In this document: one piece after another, positions 11,813-22,911 of the stretch
Layout: each line of letters opens with the position of its first letter
Position numbering within the stretch: position 1 is the stretch's first letter
Assembly (NCBI GenBank): GCA_036426205.1
Contig: CM071568.1
Span: 51,248,040 to 51,312,039, forward strand
Length of the DNA stretch: 64,000 bases
Direction of reading: 5' to 3'
DNA from: Ascaphus truei
Taxonomy: Eukaryota > Chordata > Amphibia > Anura > Ascaphidae
Position numbers and translations under genes: made by a program
The notes under the pieces: generated by a model
Told to the model about the DNA's origin: nothing
Seen by the model: the letters and a program-made list of their open reading frames with translations, nothing else
Databases searched by the model: none

Positions 11813-11979
11813 ACCATTAGGCCCTGCAATGATGTCCATTCCAAGGCCTGACCATCCTTTGAACAGTCTGTCTGTCTTCCTCTTGCTACCTACAGTTTCT
11901 CTTAGACTCCTATAGCCATGCAGCCCCTGGCTACTTGATTCCCTGCCTAATACATAAGTCCTGGTACCAGTGCAGCCAG

Positions 11980-12740
11980 TGTTAGGGTTAATTCTGCATA
12001 CTTTAAGTAAACCGCTCCTTTGAGTGATGGGTTGGGTGGCTTAAGGCCTCGGTACTACCCATACAGGGCTGAGACCTGGAGCCCCTACCTGGTAACAAAA
12101 AAGGGGCTGCAGTTCCAAATTTAGTAGTTGTTGAAGTGTGGAGCCAGGGCTCTGGTTCACCTTCCGTCCCCTCCCTCAGAGAAGTGGGATCCTCTACTCC
12201 ATACTCCACCAGGGAGTGTGGGATAAAGGGATAGACCTTTGGGACCTCAAGCCCTGGGGGATGAATCCAGGGACCAAGAGAACAGCAAGCTGCGAGGTGA
12301 CACTCTGCTGGGTTATGTAGGCTCCAGTGGGGGGATAATCTCTCTTGCTGTGGTCATAGAAAAGAGTGTACATGTTGGTATGCTGTTGCTGTACTTTCCA
12401 GAATAAAGAACCAGTTACTGTTTTATACTTTTGCCTGAGGCTGCAGTTCTTCAGGGAGAGAGAGAGTGTTTTCCACAGGGGACTGGAACTATCTACAATA
12501 GGCCCTGTGGGAATGGAGGCGCTGCAACACAGAAAAATAACTATCTAAGCACCAAAAGCCTGTCCTATCTATCCCCAACAACATTGGTGGATGCTCAGGG
12601 CCTTCTGTGAGCCTAACAGGTAGCACAAACCGCAGGCAACAGCAGTGAATCTCCCTTAGGGTGGGGGAACATGTGTTACACTCCATTAAGTTGGAGTCTG
12701 TCTCTAGCTGACTGTCACTATCTCTAGGTGTGGGGGTTTG
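11980..12740 (+). repeat. LTR-like sequence with possible primer site
   Basis: It begins TGTTAGGGTTAATTCTG. AGAATAAAG at 12,402-12,410 could be the polyadenylation signal. About 100 bases later comes TGGAGGCGCTGCAACAC (12,514), resembling the TGGAGGCACTGCAGAG that directly follows the LTR at 39,148-40,374. This suggests a plus-strand LTR followed by a primer site and leader. A second LTR and a coding region are missing. The ends are not certain. Confidence 0.4.
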
Positions 12741-14904
12741 GTGTGTCATCTTTGATCATTTATTTGCTTCCTCGTTCTCAAGCAAGTTTCTATTTCACCA
12801 CAATGTGATGCATAAAGTATCTTATTGAATTCAACATTAGAAAGACCAAAGTGATATCACAATTACTCGCAAGTCGATGCATCTAACTTTTATAAGACTT
12901 CAACACATGAGCGGATGTTTCGAGGCGACTTTGGCGCAAAACTGAAGTCAAAAAGCAGTTTAACATGCTTCTGTTAGTGTCTATGGTTAAGGGAAATTTT
13001 AGTCCAATTCTCCCACAAGGTTGCCATTTGGTCAATGTCAACAGGAGAAGTTACAGAATAACGCAATGGATCAAATTCTGTCTCTGCATCTCTTCTCTAG
13101 CTTAAAAAAGCAGTCACGACAGAGATGGTGTAAACCTCCTTGGAAAAAAAATGGACATAAAATATAAGAATCTTGATTAACAGACTTATTACATGTGACA
13201 AAATTGCTAGGAGGGAGGTGGGTGGCGTCAGGGAGGTTACAGCCAGTGCTGCAGTTCTGGTCACAGTAAGTCAAGAGGCCCAGGTTCCCTGTCAGCCAGA
13301 GGCGTTTTTATGAGGTACATGGGATCCAATCAGCAGCACTCAACACTCCCACTCTTGAGCCACAGAGAGAATGCTTCAATCTGTCCCCTCCCAGATCCGA
13401 TCTACAGCCCAGCTGGGCGGAAGAAAACTTCACTTCTCAACCTACTTTCCTCTCCATTTTTGCTGAGCCAGTGGGTTGAGCAGCTTTGGGAATGATGGAG
13501 ATAATAGGGAGAGTGTGGGACCAAAAAGCAGAGAAGACGAAATACATGTAATAGCAAGGAGGAGAGAAATAGATGGAGAAGATGTAGATGTATATGTTGA
13601 TGCAAAGCACAAAGAGAGAAAAAGGGATGTCAAGAACATGGCACTCAGAGAGGCATAAGGGCCATAAGTAAGAAAGAAGGCCAACGGGTACATAGCACAC
13701 ACACAAAAAGAAGCATGTGGGGGCACAGGTTTGAAAGAAAAGCAAGTGATGGCACAGCACAGAAAAAGAGGCATGTAAGATATATAGAGCACAAAATAAC
13801 ATCAGATTTATTAAAGACATTTTTTTTCTTTGATAAAGATTTTTTTAAATAAATATAATGCATGAAATATAATCGTTTTAGAAGTTTTGTAGTTTGGAAT
13901 CTTGATAACAAAAAAACAAAGCTTTTGCCAATACTGTATGTTGATTTTCTGCTTAATGCAACCTAACAATGGGAAAAAGAGCAGAAAAACTTGTACAAAA
14001 CAACAGAACCAGCTCTAACAAGAAAAAATCTGTTGCATTCAGCGGGTAGATATTTTGTTGTTTATTTATTTATTTTTAATTATCAGTTTTGCAGGTTTTA
14101 ATGAAAAGCCACATGGGTTTCAATAAATGTACTGTCACTTTGAAAGTGATCAAATTGTGGGAAGAAAAATGTGAAACCGCTCATGTTCTGTACTGTACTG
14201 CTTATTAGATAAAGTAAAACATTTTACAGTAGATATTTTTCAAGTGATGCTCAAATATCATTTAAAATGTTAAATAGAAGCTGCATTCCTGTAATAAACT
14301 GATGTGATCGCATCAGTGTTAATATTTTATGAATGTGAAAGTAGAATGGAGATGGAGAAATGTCAAACCAAGATGAAGAAAAGAATAAGCTCAAAATCGG
14401 TCCGAATGGCACTGAGAATGAAGTTAATTGTTTCTTCATTATTTGACAGAACTCTATAGTTTTCGGGCATTATAATGCACGTATCCTAGCAACACTATTT
14501 TTAAAACATAGAAATACCAAACGTTGTCTTAACCACACTGAAATTCAAAAAGGAAAAATTAAGATGATTCAAATATACCAATCTTGGATTTAAATTCATA
14601 TTCTGCATTGAAGTAACATAAATGATATTTACCTGTTGTTGTTACAGATTGACTATAGTGCTGATCCAACAGGACTTTTCTTTCACCTCAGAGTTTCTTG
14701 TAGCTTTAACCTGTTTCCCTGTGGTTATTAGGGTTGTTCCCTTCTGGTTGTAAATTAACAGCAAAATAGCTATAAAAATAAGCACAGGAATTCCATAGCT
14801 TGCAGAGAATACAGTTTCTGCCCTATGATTCCTATTAAATGAAGTATATTTTCTGCTAATTAGCTCAGCTGGACAGAAAGGAGAAAGATTGATGACATAC
14901 TATG
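12741..14904. other. No recognisable feature
   Basis: This is AT-rich intron-like sequence. The overlapping minus-strand frames around 13,400-13,910 are rich in Leu/Phe/Cys/Ser because the plus strand is purine-rich. They have no domain signature. Confidence 0.5.
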
Positions 14905-15022
14905 AGGTTTATTCTACATCACCCGAAGCAGTCAATTGGGCCCTTTTCATCACAAATTCCCTATTGAAGTCAAAACGGCCCTATAAGCTGCTTCTGCTCC
15001 TGTACAGTAGAATAAGCCCCTA
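14905..15022. mobile_element. Small palindromic MITE
   Basis: GGTTTATTCTACATCACCCG AAGCAG at the left pairs with CTGCTTCTG...GTAGAATAAGCCCC at the right. The inner arms around CATCACAAATTCCCTATTGA also pair. Confidence 0.65.
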
Positions 15023-15480
15023 TATGTGTACATTTTGATGACTTACTTACTGCAGCTATAAATTGAAGAAATATGTTTTTAATTAGGGTAAGTACTTTCT
15101 CTCTCGTGTGTTGGTATTAAAATATAAAAAAATAGTGTTTTGTTTTAACTTTTGCCAAAAATTTGATTTGTTTGGTTCTGAATTTTTACTGAATTATAGA
15201 AGAAACTCAAACAGCATGACCATAATAAAAGTATAAAATCATAAATACAATTAGGAAACGAAAATAATAAAATTGAAAAAATGTAAGGTGTGTACGATGT
15301 GCACATATATATTGAACCTATGTTTTCCTAAGTATTCCCAGCATTTCTTTATCTCTTTACCTGGTTAAGTAAATGGCACATTGGGATTCTTGAGCAGAAG
15401 AAAGCAACTGAGAGCTCCAGATGTGACATATTTCTAACCTGAATGCTTACTAAACTCAGCTGGGACATTGGACTTGCACA
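15023..15480. other. No recognisable feature
   Basis: AT-rich and intron-like up to the hAT target duplication. Confidence 0.5.
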
Positions 15481-15959
15481 TGTGAATGCAGGCCCGCCAA
15501 GAGGGGGGGAGAAAGGGCACTGGCGTTCCGGGCCCCGTGGGTCAGGGGGGCCCGGTCGCTCGGGCCCCCCTGCGCGGCCGGGCACCAGTTAATAATTTAA
15601 AAAAAAAAAAAAACCCTCGCTGCACCCGGCGCCGGGCTCCCTGTTGGCAGCGCCGGAACTACGTTAAGCCTCCGGCGCGCCGGCATGAGAGGGAAGCCCA
15701 GCGCGCGCGGGAGCAGCAGCGTGAAGACAGGTGGAGCGGGGCTGGCGGCAATTGCTCTGGCAAGCCGCCGGGCCCCTCGCAGCACTGCCACCTCCCCTCC
15801 CGCAGCCACCTGGCCGTCACGGGATCCCCCCTCCCCACAGCAGCATCGAGAAAAACCGCAGCCACCGGGCCGTCACGAGACCCCCCCTCCCCGCCGCTGC
15901 ATCGGGCAAAACCCGATGGGTGGGTTGGGGTAATTTTTATATGTAGAAGGGGGTAAGAT

Positions 15960-16165
15960 GGTCCGTGGTTCACAGCAACTTCAGCAGCCAACGCATGGAT
16001 GTCTAAAAAAACTTTATTGATCGCTAGCAGCAAACATCAGGCAACCACTCTAACGCGTTTCGTCCAGGCTATGGACTTTTTCAAAGAGTGCTGATAGTGT
16101 ATGGCAGCCAAATAGATATAGGGAGTGGTGAGTGTATGCCACCAATAGGAACAGGGAACGTATTT
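15960..16165. repeat. Interspersed repeat with AACGCGTTTCGTCC
   Basis: TAACGCGTTTCGTCCAGGCT is followed by ATGGACTTTTTCAAAGAGTG. It belongs to the same loose group of frog repeats with a GAAACGCGT core seen elsewhere in the window. It is nested inside the hAT element. Confidence 0.45.
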
Positions 16166-16423
16166 AAACCTCACCTGTGGTAAATTAATCATTAAAGTGG
16201 ATAACTATCTCCACAACAATCCCCATAGCAATGGCTGCACAACAAGGTATTTACAACATACACATGAGAAATCTTAATAACAAAACAGAGCATATAATGG
16301 ATAAATTTAAAAACACAACTACTGATGTTTTAAGTTACCAGCATCATTATTATTATATAAAGCTATATCAATTAATGGAAGTATACAGATGTATAACAAA
16401 GGATTTCATATATCTAGTACTTA

Positions 16424-17130
16424 TGTAACGGTGTTTCTGGCCCGGCTTGACCCACCCAATCTCACATTGGCCCCTGTGGTCTAACCGGCCCCCATTACAG
16501 TGTAGATATGCCTGATGGTGCACCTGTTGGCTACAGGACTCCTGAGTCTCCCGCATGATGGTGTGTGGGGAGGACCCGTCAGACAGGCAGCTGAGGCAGT
16601 GTGCTGAGTCTCACCTAGTTCCAGTGCAGCGCCTCCACCTCACCAGGGTCCCTGCGTCTGCATGGGGATGATCCTGACGAGGAACTCCTCGGTGGTGCAA
16701 CCTCCTGTGTAATCATTGGACTCTCACACACAGGGGTTTCTCTGATCAGCTCCATCTTTATTGTCACGGTGGGCATAGCTGCCCTCCACAATGGGGTGTA
16801 TTCAGCCGATCATCTCGCCCGTGCTCCCCTTTGATAGGTATGTCACCTAGATGAGGGATTCACTATTCCCGCAGGAATCACTGCCCTGTGCCAGGTCCCT
16901 GGACACAGTCTCCCATGGAGTTACTACAACATAACTAACACTCTAGCAGAACTTGAACTACTCCTCTTAGCCTTCAGGTAGAACTTCCCAGCAACTGTAC
17001 TCGCCTTGAACTAGTACCTTTCAGCAACTAACTTTTAGACACAGTGCTGTGCCTTATGTAACTTCTGAGGCTGACACACCTCTAACATCACTAACCATGG
17101 AGTCAGGGCATGTGACCAGTCCCATCCATA
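16424..17130 (-). repeat. Divergent Gypsy-type LTR fragment
   Basis: It starts TGTAACGGTGTTTCTGGCCC and continues with CCCACCCAATCTCACATTGG and the phrase GCAGCGCCTCCAC. All of these are also in the LTRs at 26,276, 30,499 and 39,148. It is probably a related LTR in the same minus orientation. The far end and a target duplication could not be placed. Confidence 0.55.
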
Positions 17131-17840
17131 CACAGGGCACCCCACCAGGGTGTGGGTTGTATATATTTGGGGGTGGGAAGTTTTTTGCATTGGGGGTGGG
17201 ACGTTTTTTGGTATATATCTTCTGGGGGGAATTGTGTGTAGGGGGTGGAGGAATGAGTGAGCGTGGGGTAATTGACGGAGGGAGAGGACAGAGGGGGTGA
17301 GTGAGGAAAAGAGGGAGTAAATACATGAGAGGCGGGAGCGTGAGATGGGGTGAGACGGAAGGGAGAGAAATACATGGGATGTTGGGGAAGGAGACGGGGC
17401 TCGTGAGGTGTGAAATGGGGGGGGGGCGTGGGTGGCAATACCGCCGACACGGGGGGGCCCTGCTCAAAATGTTTGTCCTGGGCCCCACGATTTCTGTTGG
17501 CGGCCCTGTGTGAATGTAACTCATTTAATAATGTTGCCCTCAAAATGTGGTCTGGCTGAAGAACACAAATAATATTTAAAAGAAGAATGGCTACCAGTTT
17601 CAGCTATTCTTTGGTGGTCCTGTGATATGCAAAATTGCCACCTCGTATTTTGTTTTCACACATCATAAATTCCCAGAATGATAATCTGTTTCTGGAAATC
17701 TTTCTAGCAAAATGGCCAACTCCAAACCTGAATATTTTTAACTGCAATCTCTATAGAGATATCTCCATTGTATGCAGTTATTCAGTGAAAAAAGAATCTG
17801 TTTTAAAGTCTTGAAACAAGTGTCCAGAAAATATACAGTG

Positions 17841-17852
17841 ATCTATCTATAA

Positions 17853-17933
<81 letters not shown>
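17841..17933. repeat. (CTAT)n microsatellite
   Basis: A run of about 20 ATCT/CTAT tetranucleotides. Confidence 0.97.
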
Positions 17934-18330
17934 AGCTGTGTGTCTACATTAGTGTACACTAAAGGCGTAGTAAATAGTTAATGCATTGTACACATCACAT
18001 TGCATCAATGTCTAAATGTGCTTTGCATCTATTTACTCCCTGCTTATAAAGACATGTATACTGCATGGTCTTAGATAACATTAATTTATCTCTATGTATC
18101 GTGTATCAAATATGCAAGTACAGTAGTAGATTAGGAAATACAAAATAATGATAAGACTACATATCGCTTAGAAAACCTTCCCTATGTGTGCAGTCCTCAT
18201 AGTTTGTCAAGCTGCATGGAGTGTAGCTGATGCGCATTCCGATATTCCTAGAGGCATTTTCCTAGGGACACACCTGTCAATCTTAATAGCTGCTTAAAGA
18301 AGAAAAGACCTGTGAGGTTCCAATAGCTCT
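17934..18330. other. No recognisable feature
   Basis: Intron-like sequence between the tetranucleotide run and the LTR-like block. Confidence 0.5.
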
Positions 18331-19114
18331 GCTTCCTTGTGTAGCGCACTTTCCCCCACCCTATGGGAGATATGGTGGCTACTCTGTGTGTGCATTACCT
18401 GTGGCTCACAGGAGGCCTGAACCTCCGCTGTTGGGAGCCTGGAGTGTACCTGATCCGCCTGGTGACTTCACCTCCACATGCGCGGGAACCTAACAGTGTT
18501 GGATAGCCCTGTGCAGGACACTATGTAAATAATACACACTGGTATGGTATAACAAGATTACTGAAAGCATAAGAAGAGTAATAACCACACAGGGCCATAC
18601 CCCCACACTGTGCCCCCAACACCGTGTCCACTCCACAGTGGGGTTTACCCCAAAATACTGAGGTGCCCCTGGGCAAAATACTGAGGCACCCAACTATCCT
18701 GGTGTCCACAGAGTCAACCCACCCAAAGTGTGTGTGACAGCGCTGAACACACCCGTGTGTTACTGTTCATGCACTTGTAGATAAAGATACCTGCCAGGTG
18801 CTCCGGCACCCGGTATCACCGGCAGAAGATAACCGTCCATCCCACGGTGTCGTTGTCAGCTAAATCAACCGCCTCCACGTGGGGTGGTATCCATCAGGAG
18901 TGTCCCGCCGTGAAGATAGTCTCTGTGCCTTGCGGTGGTGGTCTGGTCCCAGACCATAGGCCACAACTGCTGCATGGTGTTCTGCTGTGTCCCTGGCACT
19001 AATGATGCTAAGCGGGCAGTGTCCCTGTCTAAAGGGCCTGTACCTATAGCAGACACAAGCTATGTGGGAGTCAGGGCCTAGCTGGGGCCTAACAGGGGGT
19101 CTCTGGCCTAGTTG

Positions 19115-19810
19115 TTGAAAATCCAGGGGAGTGTCGCCGGATGCCCAAAAAAGAAGAAATGTATATAGTGAATGATAAGTGTTAAGGCTCCCAACCGTGA
19201 CCGTGAATGATGAGTGTTAAGGCTCCCAATTTTCTACTCACATAAAAAGTAGAAAAAAGGAGCATTTGTGCCAGTCTTTGACCCTAATCGTCTCAGTCTG
19301 GATGGTGTAGATACAGGTGGTCAGCAATCTCGGGCAGAGAAGAAAGAAACCATAGTGCAGATCAAATGACAAATTTATAAATAAAGGCTCACAAATGGAG
19401 GCTTACATTAGATCCAGAACAGAAAGGCAGTAAACAGCAGGGCACCTCGGTGAGTCGCAATTCTCACCACCTCAGTATACACTGCTGCAGCTCTCGCGTG
19501 CGTCTGGTCCGTGGCATCACTTCCAGGTTGTTTCGTGGCACTCCTGAGTAAGACGTCATTACGTCAAAACGCGTTGAGCATGGCTCGTTAGCCATCTGGG
19601 AGGAGTGAAAGAAGCAGAGGGATTCCGGCGGTGTCCTCCGTTCCTGTTAGTCCGTGACGAAACAACCCGGAAGTGACGCCACGGGAACAGACGCACGTGA
19701 AACCTGCAGCAGTGTATACCGAGGTGGTGAGAATCGTGACTCACCGAGGTGCCTCTTCTTTTTTGGGCATCCGGCGACGCTCCCCTGGATTTTCAACAAG
19801 TGGTGCATCT
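19115..19810. mobile_element. Fold-back element with AAAACGCGTTGAGC loop
   Basis: GTTGAAAATCCAGGGGAGTG (19,116) pairs with the inverted end at 19,775-19,798. The inner arm GGGCACCTCGGTGAGTCGCA (19,440) pairs with TGACTCACCGAGGTGCCTC (19,737-19,755). GTCTGGTCCGTGGCATCACT pairs with the segment at 19,665-19,695. The loop holds CGTCAAAACGCGTTGAGC. There is no ORF. Confidence 0.75.
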
Positions 19811-20229
19811 ATAGACTTTTGAAACAGTCTTATCTACAGGGTTGATTGATAAGTGGTTTTGTCTTTTTTATTCACATTGTGTTTTCACTGGTTTTACACT
19901 TGTTTAATTTCATTAGTTAATATCTGTTAAATAGATTGATTATTTTTCACCTTAAGCACTGTATTGGGATTGGTAGAGTGCCATCTAGCGTTTTTTGTAT
20001 ACGGTCTTTGGCCTCGTGCCGGAGCCTACTGACACCCTGCACCTACACCCCTACCCTCTGATGTCCCAGCTCTGACTGGTGTGGCTTACAGTGCACCAAA
20101 TGTATCTATCCTGGCCTTAGGGGATTGCTGCAGCCCGATTGGCTGTTTCGTGCCATGTGATCTAGCAACCCCAGTGGCTGCTGGGTGTTGTAGTTCCCGC
20201 GGAGCATCTTACTGTAATGGCTGCCGCTC

Positions 20230-20290
20230 TAGCTCTCTTGCGCATGTGCGACTGCACTGCGCATGCGCGCATGCGTGCAACATGGCGGTC
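20230..20290. promoter_or_regulatory. NRF-1-like and YY1-like site cluster
   Basis: TTGCGCATGTGCGAC and CTGCGCATGCGCGCATGCG match the palindromic NRF-1 consensus. They are followed by AACATGGCGG, which fits YY1. The cluster lies in the divergent LTR, so it probably marks an LTR promoter. Activity is inferred only. Confidence 0.45.
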
Positions 20291-20335
20291 CCCTGCAAAG
20301 GGAGCCACTGCGAACCTCCGGCGATACAAGGAAAA

Positions 20336-20751
20336 AGAAACAAATGCAAAATAGCTGTGAGTGAGAAGGATACGTTATAGTTCCAAATATAGGTTTCCTT
20401 GATGGGTGCCGCACCGGGTAGCAAATGGGTTTGTTCTGGGCCACTTGAGTAGTTGAGGAAAAAGGGTTCCAAATGCGCACAATCTCATCAGAATATAAGG
20501 AGAAAAGGGAAAAAAACACACAATAGTGTAATACTGTAAATACAGTCGAAGCAGGGATTGCACTCACATTTGACGAAGTCAAGCGGGCATTTACAACAGC
20601 AGTGTGGTTAACTTAGTAACCGAAATGCCCGCTTGACTTCGTCAAATGTGAGTGCAATACCTTTCCTGCTTCGACTGTATTTACAGTATTTTTTTTTCCC
20701 TTTTCTCCTTATATTCTGATGAGATTGTGCGCATTTGGAACCCTTTTTCCT
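20336..20751. mobile_element. Fold-back insertion with near-perfect arms
   Basis: Arm 20,455-20,595 (AAAAAGGGTTCCAAATGCGC ... CGAAGTCAAGCGGGCATTT) is repeated inverted at 20,620-20,752, with a loop of about 25 bp. GAACCTCCGGCGAT (about 20,321) and GAACCTCCGGTGAT (about 20,753) flank the insert like a target duplication of about 14 bp with one mismatch. There is no coding sequence. Confidence 0.8.
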
Positions 20752-20860
20752 GAACCTCCGGTGATGCAGTCGCCATTCCACACCTCCCTGCAATGGCTAC
20801 AAGTTCCCCCACAATAGCGGAGGTAAGCGGGGCCCTGCTATACTCGTATATGTAATTATT

Positions 20861-21261
20861 GCATTTCTATAAACTTTTTGATTCATTAATAGTTACCACT
20901 ACCTATGAAAGGTACAAGCGGGCACAGGGAGTAAAGTTAGGAAACTTACAATAAGTGCTCACAATCCTGGGTCAGGCAGAGATAAAGACATTCCATTGAA
21001 CTATATTCAAATGAGATGCATAAAGCTATATATGTGAGTTTTCTGTATACAAATGTTTTAGTGAATCTGTGAGTAATGTCTGAGGACTCTGAAAGGGTTA
21101 TGGAGGGAAATTGCATGAAAATAAGCACTGCATTTCTCCCGAGCCTAAACTGGTGCAGAAAGCAGATTTTGCTTTGGGTCTGCCTCGGTTTCATGCTTAT
21201 CAGGCCAGTCCAATGGGGTTCAGGAGGGCTTGTATTTTCCTTACCTGAAATTGCTCATCTC
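20861..21261. other. No recognisable feature
   Basis: Intron-like. Small frames here are without domain or context. Confidence 0.5.
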
Positions 21262-21445
21262 TAAATACAGTAGGACAGAGGTCCTCAAGACTCCACCCCC
21301 CTTCCCCCCACAGGCCAAGTTTAAAGGATATTTCCACTTCAGCACAGGTGGCTCAATCAATGGTTCAGTCTTTGACTGACCTGTGCTGAAGCTAGGATAT
21401 CATGGGGAGTCTTGAGGACTGGAGTTGAGAACTCCTGCTTCAGGA
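21262..21445. mobile_element. hAT-like palindromic MITE
   Basis: CAGAGGTCCTCAAGACTCC at the left pairs with GGAGTCTTGAGGACTGGAG at the right. The inner arms TTCAGCACAGGTGGCTCAATCA and TTGACTGACCTGTGCTGAA pair. The GAGTTGAGAACTCCTG end is common in vertebrate hAT-derived repeats. Confidence 0.65.
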
Positions 21446-22079
21446 GCTGGGCCCCCAACCATATAAGACAGCCTCAATCTATTTTCAAAGATGTTTCAAA
21501 TTTTCGGTAGGCATTGTTTAGAGCCTTCACATAAAAATGTTTCTAATCAATATTTCTCCAAATAAAAAGTTTGCAATAACATAAACAAGGAAAGAAAAGC
21601 CCATGTGAACTAAAGAAATAAACAAATAAAAAATGTTTTAATGGCTACGTGAGACTCACTGCAGCTTAAGCAATTAGATTTTGTGATGTTATTATTTTTA
21701 AACATCTTATCAGCATTATTGCTACTTATTCTGATGTGCTCACATGGAACTAAAGTGGTTCAGGGGTATTAACTATCCATTGGGATTAACTATTTAACCT
21801 TTCTAATAAGGTGCATAGATTAATATCATAATTTAATTTGATCAGTCAATTGAAGGTGACTTTTCTCTGTGGCAAGTGAAGCATATCCAGAAGCTTTAAT
21901 TACATTTATCATTTTTTTTTCACAAAATGACTTTGAAAAAGGAAGTACATGAATGTTTTCCTTTATGATTTCAATACAAAAAATACTACTCTTATAATAG
22001 GAGGCCAGGTCAAGTCATGCCTTTCCTGCCATTAAGATACTCAACCAACATACACAAAAATCTCAAAATCTTCTTACAA
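21446..22079. other. No recognisable feature
   Basis: AT-rich, intron-like. Confidence 0.5.
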
Positions 22080-22300
22080 ACAGGTGAACCCCGATGAAGT
22101 GCGAAACGCGTAGAGGTCATATGAGGTTGCTTAACGCGTCCATACCAGTGGTATTGCAATCTGAGAAGATTTACACACAGTTTTACATCCTGCTGGCGGT
22201 GATTGTGTTCCGGACTGAACCATCCCGTCAGCCATTCATCCCATTACCCTGTACTGAATATACACAATTTTTAACTATATTATAAGTTTAATACATTTAT
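22080..22300. repeat. Interspersed repeat with GCGAAACGCGTAGAGG
   Basis: CCCGATGAAGTGCGAAACGC followed by GTAGAGG is the clearest copy of the GAAACGCGT motif in this window. It is followed by a GC-rich tail with GTGATTGTGTTCCGGACTGA. I recognise this layout as frequent in frog DNA but cannot name the family. Confidence 0.5.
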
Positions 22301-22906
22301 AATATTGATTGTTGTTTTTATTGTTTATATTTTGTATCATGTTCATGATTGTTTTATTGTTGAAATGATATATTCTTAACATGCGCTGTTTGCTTCTTTT
22401 TCTTTTGTGATTGTGAGACTTCCTTCAGAAGCTTTCGTTTGACAGCTTTGGGAATTCTCCTGCTGACATCTGCAAGGGGAAAACAGTGTCTAATTTCAGA
22501 TCAACGGGGGTGAGCGCGAGCACGGTTTTCTAAACTTTCTCTCTACTGACAAACAATTGTAGTTAATACTTGACATAATATCAGGGTGACTACGGTTGTT
22601 GTGTACTCTTCCAGAAACCCCTGTTTTTGTTATTCACACTGTTTATTGCCTACAAAAGGGGTGGTGGAGTTGGGAGTAATGACAGTGACAACTGCAATTA
22701 ATATGTACTTGATAATTTTATGTCAATCCATTATATTCCAGGTAAAAGTGATTTTCTGAAGGACTTAGAAGGGCACTATGGGAAGGTGGTGGGATGCCAT
22801 TTTTTAATTCAACAATGTAGGAAGGATTTAGGAATGTGATAGTGTTAAACAAATTGATTCTATAGTGTATTAAAAAATAAAATGAATAGGGTATCACTGG
22901 CCCTTT
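22301..22906. other. No recognisable feature
   Basis: AT-rich, intron-like. Confidence 0.5.
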
Positions 22907-22911
22907 GTGAC

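Larger units (their letters stand above)
15489..17508. mobile_element. Non-autonomous hAT-like element with 8-bp duplication
   Basis: The element is flanked by perfect copies of TGTGAATG (15,481-15,488 and 17,509-17,516), the 8-bp duplication typical of hAT. The left end is CAGGCCCGCCAAGAGG. The right end, reverse-complemented, is CAGGGCCGCCAACAGAAATC. The interior starts and ends G/C-rich (15,489-15,930 and 17,130-17,508). The middle holds nested material: an AACGCGTTTCG repeat (about 15,960-16,160) and an LTR-like piece (from 16,424). No transposase frame is visible. Confidence 0.85.
18331..20860 (-). repeat. Divergent LTR broken by two fold-back insertions
   Basis: The segments 18,331-19,114, about 19,960-20,335 and 20,752-20,860 read like one GC-rich LTR of the type at 26.3 and 39.1 kb. 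They share phrases such as TGTGGCTCACAGGAGGCCTGAACC, GGGCCTAGCTGGGGCCTAAC and GGGTGTTGTAGTTCCC, and GCGCATGCGC clusters. Fold-back elements at 19,115-19,810 and 20,336-20,751 split it. Exact ends were not determined. Confidence 0.45.

Noticed and set aside
13400..13910. Hydrophobic minus-strand frames resembling membrane proteins
   Set aside because: They result from purine-rich plus-strand DNA read as Leu/Phe/Ser/Cys codons, with several overlapping frames and no start context.
15486..15956. Arg/Pro/Ala-rich ORF of 156 codons
   Set aside because: Lies within the GC-rich terminal region of the hAT element. Frames on both strands are open because of composition.
17054..17543. Pro/Thr/Ser-rich minus-strand frames of about 150 codons
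   Set aside because: They cover the G-rich end of the hAT element and have no domain or splice context.
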